A stretch of DNA of 64,000 nt from Rugosimonospora acidiphila (GCF_039543385.1 NZ_BAABJQ010000014.1:1-64000); one strand, 5' to 3'; shown: positions 26,751 to 35,190, counted from the first letter of the stretch. The notes: generated from the letters alone by a model not told the origin. Program-made: numbers and translations.

Positions 26751-28794
26751 TCGTGCGGGCGCGCCGGTCGGTCTCGGCCGCGCTGAGCCCTTGGGTGTCG
26801 GTCACCAGGCGCGCGAGGTCCGCGTCCGGGTGGCCGGTCAGGAGGCGGGACAGGATCTGGCGGCGGCGCGCGTCGTCCGGGGCGTCGATCCGCAGGTGCA
26901 GGCCGAGCCGACCGGCCCGGGTGAGCGCCGGGTCGATGATGTCGGCCCGGTCGGTGACCCCGACGACCAGCACCCCGGTGCGGCCCAGCGCCTCGTCGAC
27001 GCAGGACAGCAGCGCGGACAGCACCCGGCTGGTGGCGCTCTCCACGTGGCCGGCGACGCGGCGGGGAGCGATGGAGTCCAGGTGTTCGAGCACCACCACG
27101 GCCGGCGAGACGTCGCGGGCCCGGCCGAACAGCGCCCGGATGGCGGCCTCCGACTCACCCAGCCACTGGGTGAAGATGGTCGAGCCGTCCACCACCACGA
27201 GGTTCGCGTTGACCCGCCGGGCGAGTGCCTGGACCACCGCGCTCTTGCCGTTGCCGGAGCCACCGGTCAGCAGTACGCCCTCGCGCCGCCCGGCGCCCGG
27301 CCGCAGCGCCGCGTCGGCCGCGTCCAGCACCGAGCGCTTGAGGTCGTCGAGTCCGTCAAGCTCGTCCCAGTCCAGCACCGCGTCCGGGACCGGCATGCCC
27401 CGCATGGCGCTGGGCGTCACGCGATCCAGGCCGGCGTACACGTCGGCGGCCCGGATGGAGACCTCGGTGTCCCGCGCCGACTCGGCGATCTCCAGGCCGC
27501 TGCCGCCGGCGGCCAGCCGGCGGGCCGCCGACAGGCCGGTCTCCCGGGCCAGGCGCATCAGGTCCGCGCCGGTGAACCCGGCGGTCCGGCCGTCGGCGAC
27601 CTGGGCGAACGCCGCCTCGGCCTCGCGGGTCAGCGGCATCTCCCTGGTGTGCACGGACAGGATCTCCCGCCGGGCGGCCGGATCGGGCGGCCCGATGTAG
27701 AGCTCCTCGTCGAACCGTCCGGGGCGGCGGAACGCCTCGTCCATCGCGTCGAGCCGGTTGGTGGTGGCCAGGATGACCACCCCGTCGACCTGCTCCAGCC
27801 CGTCCATCAGGGTCAGCAGCTGAGTGGTCGCCCGGATGTCCCCCTGCGAGGCCAGCCGTCCCCGGCTGGTCGCGATCACGTCGATCTCGTCGATGATGAT
27901 CAGAGTGGGCGCGTGGTGGGCGGCCTCGCTGAACAGCGAGCGCAGGTTCGCCTCGGTCTCACCGGAGTACGTGCCGACCAGCTCGGTGGCCGGCATCTTG
28001 AGTACGTTGGCGCCCAGCTCCGCGGCCACCGCCCGGCTCAGCAGCGTCTTGCCGGTACCGGGCGGTCCATGCAGGATCACGCCCTTGGGCGCGCGTACCC
28101 CGAGCGACCGGTACAGCCCGGGGCGCAGCAGCGGGAGCTCGATCAGATCACGCAGCCGGGAGATGGCCCCGTCGAGGCCACCCACCTCGGCGAAGGTGAC
28201 CCCGCGCCGGGCGATGTCCGGGTCCGGGTCGAGGAACGTCACCTGGGTGTCGTGACCGGCCCGGACCGGACCGGCATCGGCGTCGCCCTCGGCGCGCAGC
28301 AGCACGCCACCGCCGCCGGCGAAGATGGGCGCGAAGATGGTCGCCCCCGGCCAGACCACCGTCTCGTCCTTGCACAGGAACTCGATGACGTGGTCGCCGA
28401 GATGGTGGGAGAGGTGGAAGGCGGGCCGCAGGCTCAACCGGGTCGCCGGGGCCGGTGCCGGGTACCGGGACAACCGCAGCCGGTCGCCCGGCTTGACGTT
28501 GAGCTGGGTCCACAGCAACCGGCCCAGGCGCACCAGGGCACCGGCGCCCTCGTCCGGCCCGGCCCCGGACACCCGGGTGAAGACCCGGCGCTCGTTCGGC
28601 GACCGCACCGCGACGAGTTCGCCCGGCAGCACGCCGAGGCCGGTCAGGAGGGCGTCGGGCACCTCGATCGCGGCGTCACCGACCGGGCGCCCCGGCGCGG
28701 GGCGGGCGGCGAACGCGGGGGTGGATTCTGGCTCAGGAATGGTGGGCCGCCAGGTACTCGGGGGCCGGTTCGAGGACCTCCATGGCCACGCCAC
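26737..28794 (-). CDS. Cdc48/VAT-like two-domain AAA+ ATPase
   Basis: A 685-residue ATPase with a Cdc48-type N-domain (about residues 40-190) and two AAA rings. D1 has Walker A GPPGTGKT (243-250), Walker B IIIDEID (Asp302, Glu303) and a full second region of homology with arginine fingers (RRPGRFDEEL). D2 has Walker A GGSGNGKS (511-518), but its Walker B reads VVVLEHLD (566-573), so the Asp-Glu pair is lost. No ATG/GTG/TTG is available nearer the N-domain, so I kept the GTG at 28794, which overlaps the cupin gene by 62 bases; a rare ATT start near 28742 is an alternative. Its place in a cupin/Rieske unit suggests an unfoldase or assembly factor for those enzymes. Confidence 0.85.
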   Translation of the reverse strand: MAWPWRSSNRPPSTWRPTIPEPESTPAFAARPAPGRPVGDAAIEVPDALLTGLGVLPGELVAVRSPNERRVFTRVSGAGPDEGAGALVRLGRLLWTQLNVKPGDRLRLSRYPAPAPATRLSLRPAFHLSHHLGDHVIEFLCKDETVVWPGATIFAPIFAGGGGVLLRAEGDADAGPVRAGHDTQVTFLDPDPDIARRGVTFAEVGGLDGAISRLRDLIELPLLRPGLYRSLGVRAPKGVILHGPPGTGKTLLSRAVAAELGANVLKMPATELVGTYSGETEANLRSLFSEAAHHAPTLIIIDEIDVIATSRGRLASQGDIRATTQLLTLMDGLEQVDGVVILATTNRLDAMDEAFRRPGRFDEELYIGPPDPAARREILSVHTREMPLTREAEAAFAQVADGRTAGFTGADLMRLARETGLSAARRLAAGGSGLEIAESARDTEVSIRAADVYAGLDRVTPSAMRGMPVPDAVLDWDELDGLDDLKRSVLDAADAALRPGAGRREGVLLTGGSGNGKSAVVQALARRVNANLVVVDGSTIFTQWLGESEAAIRALFGRARDVSPAVVVLEHLDSIAPRRVAGHVESATSRVLSALLSCVDEALGRTGVLVVGVTDRADIIDPALTRAGRLGLHLRIDAPDDARRRQILSRLLTGHPDADLARLVTDTQGLSAAETDRRARTISRQ

Positions 28795-29236
28795 CCTCCG
28801 GGCCGATGGCCGAGTCGAGGTTGGGCCAGGACATCACCATCCGGGCCGGCCCGGTGCCGTTGTTGACGTGCTGGAAGACCACACCCCGCGGCCGTACCGG
28901 CAGGGCGACCACGTCACGCTTCTCCCACTCGTGCTCGGCGTCGTCGAACCGGGTGAAGCCCTTGCCCTCGACCACCAGGTGCACGATGCCACCCTGGTGG
29001 CGCAGCAGCCCGGAGCGGGAACCGGGCGGGATCTCCAGTTCGCAGAAGTACAGCGCGTGTGCCACCGGTCCGCTCAGGTCGTTGTGCAGGTACCAGCGCA
29101 GGATCCCGAACGGGGTCAGCTCGGGCTCCAGTTCGGCGCGGGTGACCGTGGAGCGGCCGGCGCGTACCCGCTCCCGTTCCTCGGCGCTGCGCTGGATGAT
29201 GGAGTCCCACAGGGTTCCGGTGGTCGGGGCGGTCAT
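28733..29236 (-). CDS. Small cupin protein B (reduced metal site)
   Basis: A 167-residue single-domain cupin, paralogous to the gene just upstream: both share the RHxHQGG/LLRHQGG turn and GxGxT(V/R)xxG blocks. The usual HxH of cupin motif 1 is reduced to one His (Leu-Arg-His80), while motif 2 keeps a His (FQHVNNG, His123). The N-terminal WDSIIQRSAEERERVRAG helix resembles that of its partner. The ATG at 29236 overlaps the partner stop (ATGA at 29233-29236). It may be a structural or regulatory partner in a heteromer rather than an enzyme, which is inference. Confidence 0.8.
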   Translation of the reverse strand: MTAPTTGTLWDSIIQRSAEERERVRAGRSTVTRAELEPELTPFGILRWYLHNDLSGPVAHALYFCELEIPPGSRSGLLRHQGGIVHLVVEGKGFTRFDDAEHEWEKRDVVALPVRPRGVVFQHVNNGTGPARMVMSWPNLDSAIGPEGGVAMEVLEPAPEYLAAHHS

Positions 29237-29751
29237 CGGGGGTCCTTCCAGTTCGGGCTGTTCTCCTTCTGTTCGAACAGCGCGCCGGTGGCGTACTGCA
29301 GCGGAACGAAGATGAAGGCGAACCATTCGCTGGCCTGGTCGGGGTCTTCGTTGAAGTGCTGGTGCTCGCAGCCGCCGGGCAGCACCGGCAGCACGATCAG
29401 GTCACCTTCGCGCCAGTCCTCACGCACCCCGTTGACGACGGTGTATCCGGAGCCTCTGGTCACGTAGAGCACCAGGCCGCCCTGGTGGGTGTGGCGTCCG
29501 GAGTGCGTGTGGATGTCGTGGGCGAACACCCGCCAGTCCTGCAGGGCGGAGTCCTTCACCAACTCGTGCAGGTAGTAGCCGATCTTGCCCTGCCGGTTCT
29601 CCTCCCACATCGCCTCGGACGCCTTGATGACGATGCGGCCGTCATTGGCGCGCTGGCGGCGCTCGGCGAGGTTGGCGAAGACGTTCTCGTAGAAACCCTG
29701 CTCGCGGGGGTCACGGTCGCGGACCCGCTCCGCGGTGCGTTCCAGATCCAT
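29233..29751 (-). CDS. Small cupin protein A (putative metal-binding dioxygenase subunit)
   Basis: A 172-residue cupin. Motif 1 is SGRHTHQGGLVLYVTRGSGY with His87 and His89 (plus His81 and His83 nearby), and motif 2 is PGGCEHQHFNED with His130 and His132. The usual Glu of motif 1 is absent. The N-terminal 60 residues are helical and charged. The ATG at 29751 follows a perfect AGGAGAA site. The upstream 69-base gap carries two copies of the recurring operator-like element. It is translationally coupled to the second cupin, which is coupled to the AAA ATPase. Confidence 0.82.
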   Translation of the reverse strand: MDLERTAERVRDRDPREQGFYENVFANLAERRQRANDGRIVIKASEAMWEENRQGKIGYYLHELVKDSALQDWRVFAHDIHTHSGRHTHQGGLVLYVTRGSGYTVVNGVREDWREGDLIVLPVLPGGCEHQHFNEDPDQASEWFAFIFVPLQYATGALFEQKENSPNWKDPR

Positions 29752-29787
29752 CGTTCTCCTCAAGCACTGCGAGGGGCGAAGTGCGTA

Positions 29788-29817
29788 CTGCATACACTAA
29801 CACCGGAGTGGATACAC
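29788..29817 (-). promoter_or_regulatory. Two operator-like repeats before the cupin pair
   Basis: CTGCATACAC (29788-29797) and GTGGATACAC (29808-29817) start exactly 20 bases apart, about two helical turns. They resemble the (A/C)TGNATNCAG element found elsewhere in the cluster but end in CAC. They lie 37-66 bases before the cupin A start, where a repressor could act on an internal promoter. Confidence 0.45.
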
Positions 29818-29820
29818 TTT

Positions 29821-30639
29821 CTAGACGTTGGATCCACGCGGAATCTCCCCCTCGCGAGTGGAGAACACCCCCGCGCAGCTACCTCCGTGTTCCTGCGCGA
29901 GAACGCCGTCCGGGCACCGGGTACCGGCCCAGGTGGATGCCGTACCCGTCGCGTCGCGCCAGTACGCGCCGGACAGTTCGGCCCGGGTGAACACGGCGGC
30001 GTCCAGCCGCGCGCCGCGCAGATCCGCCTCCAGCAACAGGGCACCGACCAGTTGCGCCCCGGACAGGTTCGCGCCGCGCAGGTTCGCCAGATACAACTCC
30101 GTGTCCACCAGCGTGGCGCCGGACAGGTCCACCCCGGACAGGTCGGCGCAGAACAGCACGGCCAACCGCAGCCGCGCACCGGTCAGCCGCACCCCCCGCA
30201 AATCCGCCGTCCGGCGCGGGGCGGACAGCACCGCGCCGGACAGGTCGGCGCCCGACAGGTTCGCGCCGGACAGGGCCGTGCGCGTCAGGTCCAGGCCGGT
30301 CAGGTCCGCGCCGGCGACCAGCGCGCGCGACAGGTCGGCGCCGCGCAGGTCCGCACCGGTCGGGTTGGTGCCCACGGCGTCCCGGCCGGACAGGAACACC
30401 CGCAACAGGTAGTCCCCGCTGAACTTCGGCTCGACCAGTACCGCGCCGGACAGGTCCGCGCCGGTCAGGTCCGCGTCACGCAGCCGGGCGTGCGCGAGGT
30501 TGGCCCCGCGCAGGTTCGCCGCGCGCAGCCGCGCCCCGGTCAGGTCGATGCCCGTGAGGTCCAGGCCGGACAGGTCGGCCCCGGTCAGATCGGCGCCGGA
30601 GAGGTCGGCGCCGGCCGCCTCGACGATGGGTCGGGTCAT
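29821..30639 (-). CDS. Pentapeptide-repeat protein
   Basis: A 272-residue protein, most of which is A(D/N)LxG-type pentapeptide repeats from residue 8 to about 235 with two short breaks (near DYLLRVFLSGRDAVG and LSAPRRTADLRG). The repeats predict a long right-handed quadrilateral beta-helix. The C-terminal 35 residues, with two cysteines, look like a cap. No signal peptide is present, so it is cytoplasmic. Known members of this fold mimic DNA (gyrase protection) or act as scaffolds. Here the ATG at 30639 overlaps the SDR stop (ATGA), which ties it to the catabolic unit. The role is unknown. Confidence 0.88.
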   Translation of the reverse strand: MTRPIVEAAGADLSGADLTGADLSGLDLTGIDLTGARLRAANLRGANLAHARLRDADLTGADLSGAVLVEPKFSGDYLLRVFLSGRDAVGTNPTGADLRGADLSRALVAGADLTGLDLTRTALSGANLSGADLSGAVLSAPRRTADLRGVRLTGARLRLAVLFCADLSGVDLSGATLVDTELYLANLRGANLSGAQLVGALLLEADLRGARLDAAVFTRAELSGAYWRDATGTASTWAGTRCPDGVLAQEHGGSCAGVFSTREGEIPRGSNV

Positions 30640-31388
30640 GGCATGTACACCCCGCCGTTGACGTGCACGACCTGGCCGCACACGAAGGACGCCTCGTCGG
30701 ACGCCAGGAAGGAGATGACGGCGGCGACCTCGTCCGGCCGACCGAACCGGCCCAACGGGATCTGCTGGTGTTTGCTCCGGGCCAACGGGTCGTCGCGGGT
30801 CAGCGCGAGCATCCGCGGTGTCTCGATCGGCCCGGGTGACACGACGTTGACCCGCACCCCGTCCGCCGCCGCCTCGGTGGCCAGCGCGCGGGAGAACGCC
30901 ACGATGCCGGCCTTGCTGGCGGCGTACGCGGACCGCTCGGGTGCCGGCATGAACCCGAACCCGGACGCGGTGTTCACCACGCTGCCCCGTCCGGCCCCGG
31001 TCATCGCCGGCACGAACGAGTGGCACATGAGGTACGTGCTGGTCAGGTTCAGGCTCAACTGCTCGGCCCACAGCGCCGGGGTCATCCGCCCGATGCCGGC
31101 CAGCTTCGCGCCGCCGACGACGTTGACCAGCACGATGGGTACCCCGTGCCGGTCGAGGACCTCGGTGGCCAGGGCGGTCACCGCGTCCTCGTCGGTGACG
31201 TCGCAGACGGTGGCGATGAGCCGATCCGGGGCGGGCGCTCGCGTACGGGTCGTGGCGAGCCCGTCCGCGTCAACGTCCACGGCGATGACGGTGGCGCCGC
31301 GAGCCGCCATGCGCAGCGCGGTGGCCTGTCCGATCCCGGAGCCCGCCGCCGTGACCACGGCGACGCCGCCGGTCAGGTCACCGCTCAT
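30636..31388 (-). CDS. SDR-family oxidoreductase
   Basis: A 250-residue classical short-chain dehydrogenase/reductase. It has the cofactor motif TAAGSGIGQA at the N-terminus, LVNVVGGA in the NNAG position, the catalytic Ser in NTASGFG, Tyr and Lys in SAYAASKAG, and the C-terminal HVNGGVYMP. Asp after the second strand (VIAVDVD) suggests NAD(H). The ATG at 31388 has a GGGGAG site. It is the first gene of the leftward run that continues through the pentapeptide-repeat gene. A role as a cis-dihydrodiol or alcohol dehydrogenase after the Rieske step is plausible. Confidence 0.9.
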   Translation of the reverse strand: MSGDLTGGVAVVTAAGSGIGQATALRMAARGATVIAVDVDADGLATTRTRAPAPDRLIATVCDVTDEDAVTALATEVLDRHGVPIVLVNVVGGAKLAGIGRMTPALWAEQLSLNLTSTYLMCHSFVPAMTGAGRGSVVNTASGFGFMPAPERSAYAASKAGIVAFSRALATEAAADGVRVNVVSPGPIETPRMLALTRDDPLARSKHQQIPLGRFGRPDEVAAVISFLASDEASFVCGQVVHVNGGVYMP

Positions 31389-31515
31389 CGTCGGGCTCCC
31401 CGGTCGGCAATGGTCGCGGCCCGGCGCCGCGCTGATGTCGGTGACGAATCCATCTCTCCTCCTGCGGCGGCGGGCGACGAGCCGCCGGTGTGTGCGTCAA
31501 TTCCTTGGTACGCCA

Positions 31516-31567
31516 CGCGCCGGGCGCCACACCGCGGCTGGTGCCAGCGGTGCGGCGCCCCGGCGCG
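31516..31567 (-). terminator. Hairpin terminator
   Basis: A long GC-rich stem (CGCGCCGGG with CCCGGCGCG, then further pairing to CACCGC with GCGGTG) around an 11-base loop begins 7 bases past the stop of the binding-protein gene. It separates that gene from the SDR unit. Confidence 0.65.
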
Positions 31568-31573
31568 TCGCGC

Positions 31574-32593
31574 CTAGTGGAAGCCCAACTCCTGGTCGGC
31601 CTGCGCCGCCAGCGTCGTGTCCCAGGACGCCTGAACCTTGGCGGTCGTCCACTGCACACTCTGGTTCGGCTGCTTGTTGAACAGGTCGGCCTGGTTGCTG
31701 TACGCCTCATCGGTGGGCTGCCCGGTGACCACCAGAGACTTCTGCTGCCGGTCGAGGAACTGCTTAACCTCGTCGGCGTTGAGCTTGTAGATCTTCTCGA
31801 GGTACGGGGCGGCCTGGTCCGGCTCGTTCTTCATCATGTTCGACGCCTGCATGCACGCCTTCACCAGCGCGCTGACGGTGTCCTTGTGCTGCTGCAGATA
31901 GGTCTTCGTGACCGCGAGCCCGTCGGCCGGGGTGACCGGCAGGCCCTGGTTGTCACCGATGATGGTCGAGCCCGGGCGCTTCGCCGCGTCCTGCAGAGCC
32001 AGGTTGAGCGCCTCGTAGATGGCGTCGGCCTGACCGCCGTCGAACAGCGCCGAGCGGCCGGGCACGCTGGCCACCGAGATAATCTTGGCTTTGCTGGACA
32101 CGCCGGCGGCCTGGAGGATCTGTTGGGTCTCCGTGCCGGGAGTGTCGGTCGGCGCGCTGGTCACCACCGACTTGCCGGACAGGTCGCTGATCTGCTTGAT
32201 GCCCGGAGCGCCCAGCATGACGAACGGCGCGTGAGAGCCGGTGTTGACCACGTTGACCACCGGGATGCCCTTGCCGCTGGCCTGGGTGGCGGTCGAGGTG
32301 AGCGCGGCGGCCTGGATGCTGCCGGACACCAGCGCGGCGGGCGTGTTGGCCGGCGGGATGGTGGTGTTCAGCGTGACATCCAGGCCGAGCTTGCTGGTCA
32401 GGCCGGCGGAGACGGCGAGCTGGATGAACGAGGCCGCGGCGGATGACGCGGGGATCGCAATGGTCACCTTCGTCGGCTTTCCGGGCGCCGCCGCCTTGTC
32501 ATCGGCGGAGTTCGTCACGGCCGAGTTGCAACCGGCGACCGCCACCAGGACGGCGGTCCCGGTAGCCAGGACGCGCCACTTCTTGTGGGTCAT
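31574..32593 (-). CDS. ABC substrate-binding lipoprotein (SsuA/NMT1-like)
   Basis: A 339-residue binding protein with a lipobox VAVAGC (Cys22). The mature part has the NMT1/SsuA/TauA layout: VTIAIPASSAAASFIQLAVSAGL, ALVSGSIQAAALTS, SDLSGKSVVTSAPTDTPG and VPGRSALFDGGQADAIYEAL. Such proteins bring in small organic acids, sulfonates, thiamine precursors or aromatic acids. The matching permease and ATPase genes lie about 11 kb away on the other strand (43077-44818). The ATG at 32593 has a GAGG site. It lies downstream of an MFS gene on the same strand. Confidence 0.9.
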   Translation of the reverse strand: MTHKKWRVLATGTAVLVAVAGCNSAVTNSADDKAAAPGKPTKVTIAIPASSAAASFIQLAVSAGLTSKLGLDVTLNTTIPPANTPAALVSGSIQAAALTSTATQASGKGIPVVNVVNTGSHAPFVMLGAPGIKQISDLSGKSVVTSAPTDTPGTETQQILQAAGVSSKAKIISVASVPGRSALFDGGQADAIYEALNLALQDAAKRPGSTIIGDNQGLPVTPADGLAVTKTYLQQHKDTVSALVKACMQASNMMKNEPDQAAPYLEKIYKLNADEVKQFLDRQQKSLVVTGQPTDEAYSNQADLFNKQPNQSVQWTTAKVQASWDTTLAAQADQELGFH

Positions 32594-32782
32594 CGGATTC
32601 CTCACTTGTCGAATCGGCGACTGCGGGGGTGTTCCAGTCGGCGGGATGTCCGGCAACGTCGGTTGCCGGATAGACGCGTCCATTGGGGTACGCGGGCGGT
32701 GCGTAGGGCGCCCGGCCGTTGGTGGGGCGGTGGCCGGGCGGCCCGCCGCCGGAACGGCGTCCGGGCGTCGGGCACAAATGAG

Positions 32783-34384
32783 TCAGGTCGACAGGTTCGG
32801 CGCGAGTTCGGCCGTGGGGTGTTGCGCCGGGGACGGCTCGGCAGTCAGGGCATCGACGCGGCGGCCGGGCACGGCCACGGCGGCGAGCAGGCAGGCGACC
32901 AACGCGGCCAGGCCGCAGACGAGGTAGCCGAGGGAGTATCCGTTGGCCAGGGCATGCTCGGCGAGGGAGGCCGCCGCCCCGGGTGGTGAGGCGGGTGGCA
33001 CCGAGTTCACCGCGAGCGGCCCGCCCTCGCGGGCAAGGGCCCCGGCCGCACCCTTCGCGCCGGCGGGCAGTGAGGAGGCCGCCAGGTTGGTGGTGAACAC
33101 CGAGGCGGCGCGGCTGAGCGCTATCGAGCCGATGATGGCCGGCCCGAGGGTGAAGCCCAGGTCGCGCAGCAGGCTGGTGGAGGCGCTGGCCATACCGGCG
33201 AAGTGGGTGGGCACGGTATTGACGGTGGTGGCGGTGATCGACGAGACGGTCAGCGCGAAGCCGATTCCGACCAGGATCAGCGGCAACAGCAACGCGTTCC
33301 ACGCCCGGTTGTCGATGTCGACGGTGGCGGCGAACAGGTCGCCCGCGCCGATCAGGAGCAGACCGCCCGACAGCAGCCAGCGCGGGTTGACCCGCTCCAG
33401 CAGCCGCGAGGTGATCGGGGCGAGCAGCACCGTGAAGATGGTGGACGGGATGAGCCCCACGGTGGTGTGCAGCGGGCTCTGGTGCTGGATGGGGCCGAGC
33501 CGGATGCTGGTGGTGTACGCGGTGCCGAGAAAGCTGAACATGCCGATCACGGTGGTGATCGAGGCGATGGTGAAGGTGCGGTTGCGGAACAGCTCCAACC
33601 TCAGCATCGGGGCGCGGGCCCGGTGCTCGGCGAGGACGAACAGCGCGAGAAACACCGCGGCCACCACGAAGGCGATGACCACCGAGGGGGCCGTCCAGCC
33701 GTCGCTGGGCCCCTGGATGACCGCGTAGAGCAGGGCGAACAGGCCCACCAGGATGGTGACCTGGCCGCCGTAGTCCAGCGACCTGCCCTGCGGCGAGCGG
33801 GAGTCCGAGGCCAGCGACGCGGACACGACGGCACTCGCCACGGCGATGGCCAGCACGATGACGAAGGCCCAGCGCCACGACGCGTAGTTGCCGGCCAGCC
33901 CACCGATGATCGGAGCGAGGAACCCACCGGAAGCCAGCGCGGCGGCCCAGGTGGCGATGCCGCTCGCGCGGGTGCGGACGGTGTGGGTGCCGGCGGCGAT
34001 GACAGCGAGCGAGGTAGGGAAGAGGGCCGCCGCGCCGAGCCCGGCCAGCGCCTGGCCGAGCCACAGCACGTGCACGCCGCTGGCCAGCGAGGCGCACAGT
34101 TCGCCGGCCGCGACCAGCACAGCGCCGCCGATCAGCAGACGTTTGCGGCCGAACAGGTCACCGAGCACGCCGAAGGTCAACTCCAGCACGGTGACCGGCA
34201 ACAGGAAGGCGTCGGAGATCCAGGTGAGTTGCGAGCCGATGGGGTGTAACGCGGTCTGCAACAGGCCGTTGAGGGTGGCCGGGATGGCCAGGCCGATCTG
34301 GGCGACACACACCGCGAGGCAGCCGGCAATCAGGGTGCCCGTGCGCAGTGCGTACGCGGGTGGTGGTGAAGTACTCCGGTTCAT
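32783..34384 (-). CDS. MFS transporter, DHA2 (14-helix) type
   Basis: A 533-residue EmrB/QacA-type major facilitator with about 14 membrane helices. It has LTWISDAFLLPVTVLELTFGVLGDLFGRKRLL (motif A region), GLGAAALFPTSLAVIA (motif C region) and a GIATWAAALASGGFLAPIIGG stretch. An Ala/Pro/Gly-rich extracytoplasmic loop lies near residues 445-475. Members export drugs or aromatic compounds by proton exchange. The ATG at 34384 lies 75 bases from a promoter that carries the cluster operator, so it is probably co-regulated with the catabolic genes and may carry the substrate or a toxic intermediate. Confidence 0.9.
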   Translation of the reverse strand: MNRSTSPPPAYALRTGTLIAGCLAVCVAQIGLAIPATLNGLLQTALHPIGSQLTWISDAFLLPVTVLELTFGVLGDLFGRKRLLIGGAVLVAAGELCASLASGVHVLWLGQALAGLGAAALFPTSLAVIAAGTHTVRTRASGIATWAAALASGGFLAPIIGGLAGNYASWRWAFVIVLAIAVASAVVSASLASDSRSPQGRSLDYGGQVTILVGLFALLYAVIQGPSDGWTAPSVVIAFVVAAVFLALFVLAEHRARAPMLRLELFRNRTFTIASITTVIGMFSFLGTAYTTSIRLGPIQHQSPLHTTVGLIPSTIFTVLLAPITSRLLERVNPRWLLSGGLLLIGAGDLFAATVDIDNRAWNALLLPLILVGIGFALTVSSITATTVNTVPTHFAGMASASTSLLRDLGFTLGPAIIGSIALSRAASVFTTNLAASSLPAGAKGAAGALAREGGPLAVNSVPPASPPGAAASLAEHALANGYSLGYLVCGLAALVACLLAAVAVPGRRVDALTAEPSPAQHPTAELAPNLST

Positions 34385-34458
34385 CCGGCACCGTCCTCGG
34401 GTGTGAGTGCTTCTGCGGCGCGGTTGTCGAGGCTGCTGTAAGCACGGACGTTGGATGA

Positions 34459-34486
34459 AGACTAATGAATACAGAATAACTGTCAA
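34459..34486 (-). promoter_or_regulatory. Promoter with embedded operator (MFS gene)
   Basis: On the leftward strand TTGACA (34486-34481) and TAGTCT (34464-34459) are separated by 16 bases. The element that reads ATGAATACAG on the plus strand (34465-34474) fills the spacer next to the -10 box. The same layout occurs before the ligB-like gene, so binding there would block RNA polymerase. Confidence 0.65.
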
Positions 34487-34740
34487 GTGTCTCCAAGGCG
34501 GTCCACGGAAACACACCGGCAACAAGAGACGGCGCGCGGGCGGACGCCGGACATGCGACACGCACCTGGCGCGCACGCGCGGGTCCCTCCGGTGGCGCCG
34601 TCGCTGGCGGTGCCGTCGCTGGCGCGCGCGGGTCTCCCGTGGCCGCTGCCGAGCGGCACGGATTCCGGTGCGGCGCACGGCGCGGGCACCCGCCTGTTTG
34701 GCGCCGCGCACAGGGGTCAGCCGCGACGCTCGGGCCCGGC
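34487..34740. other. Non-coding stretch between MFS promoter and repeat array
   Basis: This part of the 34385-34860 gap has GC-rich sequence with a near-duplicated CCGTCGCTGGCG pair around 34597-34625. The open frames through it have no protein character and I see no gene. Confidence 0.4.
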
Positions 34741-34844
34741 GGTCACCGGCAACGGCCGCAAACGGCGGTCACCGGCGACGGCCGGGCATAGCGGTCACCG
34801 GCGACGGCCGGGCATAGCGGTCACCGGCGACGGCCGGGCCACGG
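34741..34844. repeat. Four tandem copies of a 26-bp unit
   Basis: Units starting GGTCACCGGCGACGGCCGGG begin at 34741, 34767, 34793 and 34819. The middle copies are identical and the outer two diverge. The array ends 17 bases from the stop of the ligA-like gene. Confidence 0.88.
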
Positions 34845-34860
34845 CCGTCGCCCCCGCGGG

Positions 34861-35148
34861 TCAGTCGCGGCCCAGCCGGCCGAACTCCGCCACCCGGTGC
34901 GCGGCGGCACCGATGATCCTCAGGTACTCGGGCATCGGAACACCGTTGACCTGACTGAAGAACAGCACCGACATCGGATGCACACCCGCGTCGTACAGGG
35001 CCCGGTAGTCGTTGGTCAGCAACGCGTGCTGCTCGGCGTCGGTCAGCCGGTAGCGGGTGAGGAACGACGGGCGGTCGGCGTCGAACACGTCGAACATGCG
35101 CCGGCGCTGGATGTCCCGGATGGCGCGGACAACCTCATGGGTGGACAT
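34861..35148 (-). CDS. ligA-like: LigA-like extradiol dioxygenase small subunit
   Basis: A 95-residue all-helical protein matching the LigA (protocatechuate 4,5-dioxygenase alpha) family. Conserved blocks are YRLTDAEQHALLTNDYRALYDAGVHPM and the C-terminal FFSQVNGVPMPEYLRIIG. LigA subunits cap the active site of the LigB partner and help recognise substrate. The ATG at 35148 has a TGGAGGT site. The gene lies 42 bases downstream of the ligB-like gene, so the two form an A2B2-type enzyme. Other members of the group act on aminophenols, gallate or other catechols. Confidence 0.9.
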   Translation of the reverse strand: MSTHEVVRAIRDIQRRRMFDVFDADRPSFLTRYRLTDAEQHALLTNDYRALYDAGVHPMSVLFFSQVNGVPMPEYLRIIGAAAHRVAEFGRLGRD

Positions 35149-35190
35149 GGCTGACCTCCATGCGACGGTACGGCTTGGCATCGGCGCGGC

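Noticed and set aside
34407..34817. Open frame across the MFS upstream region and 26-bp repeats
   Set aside because: It runs through the MFS promoter and a tandem repeat, its translation is almost all Arg/Gly/Pro/Ala and there is no ribosome site.
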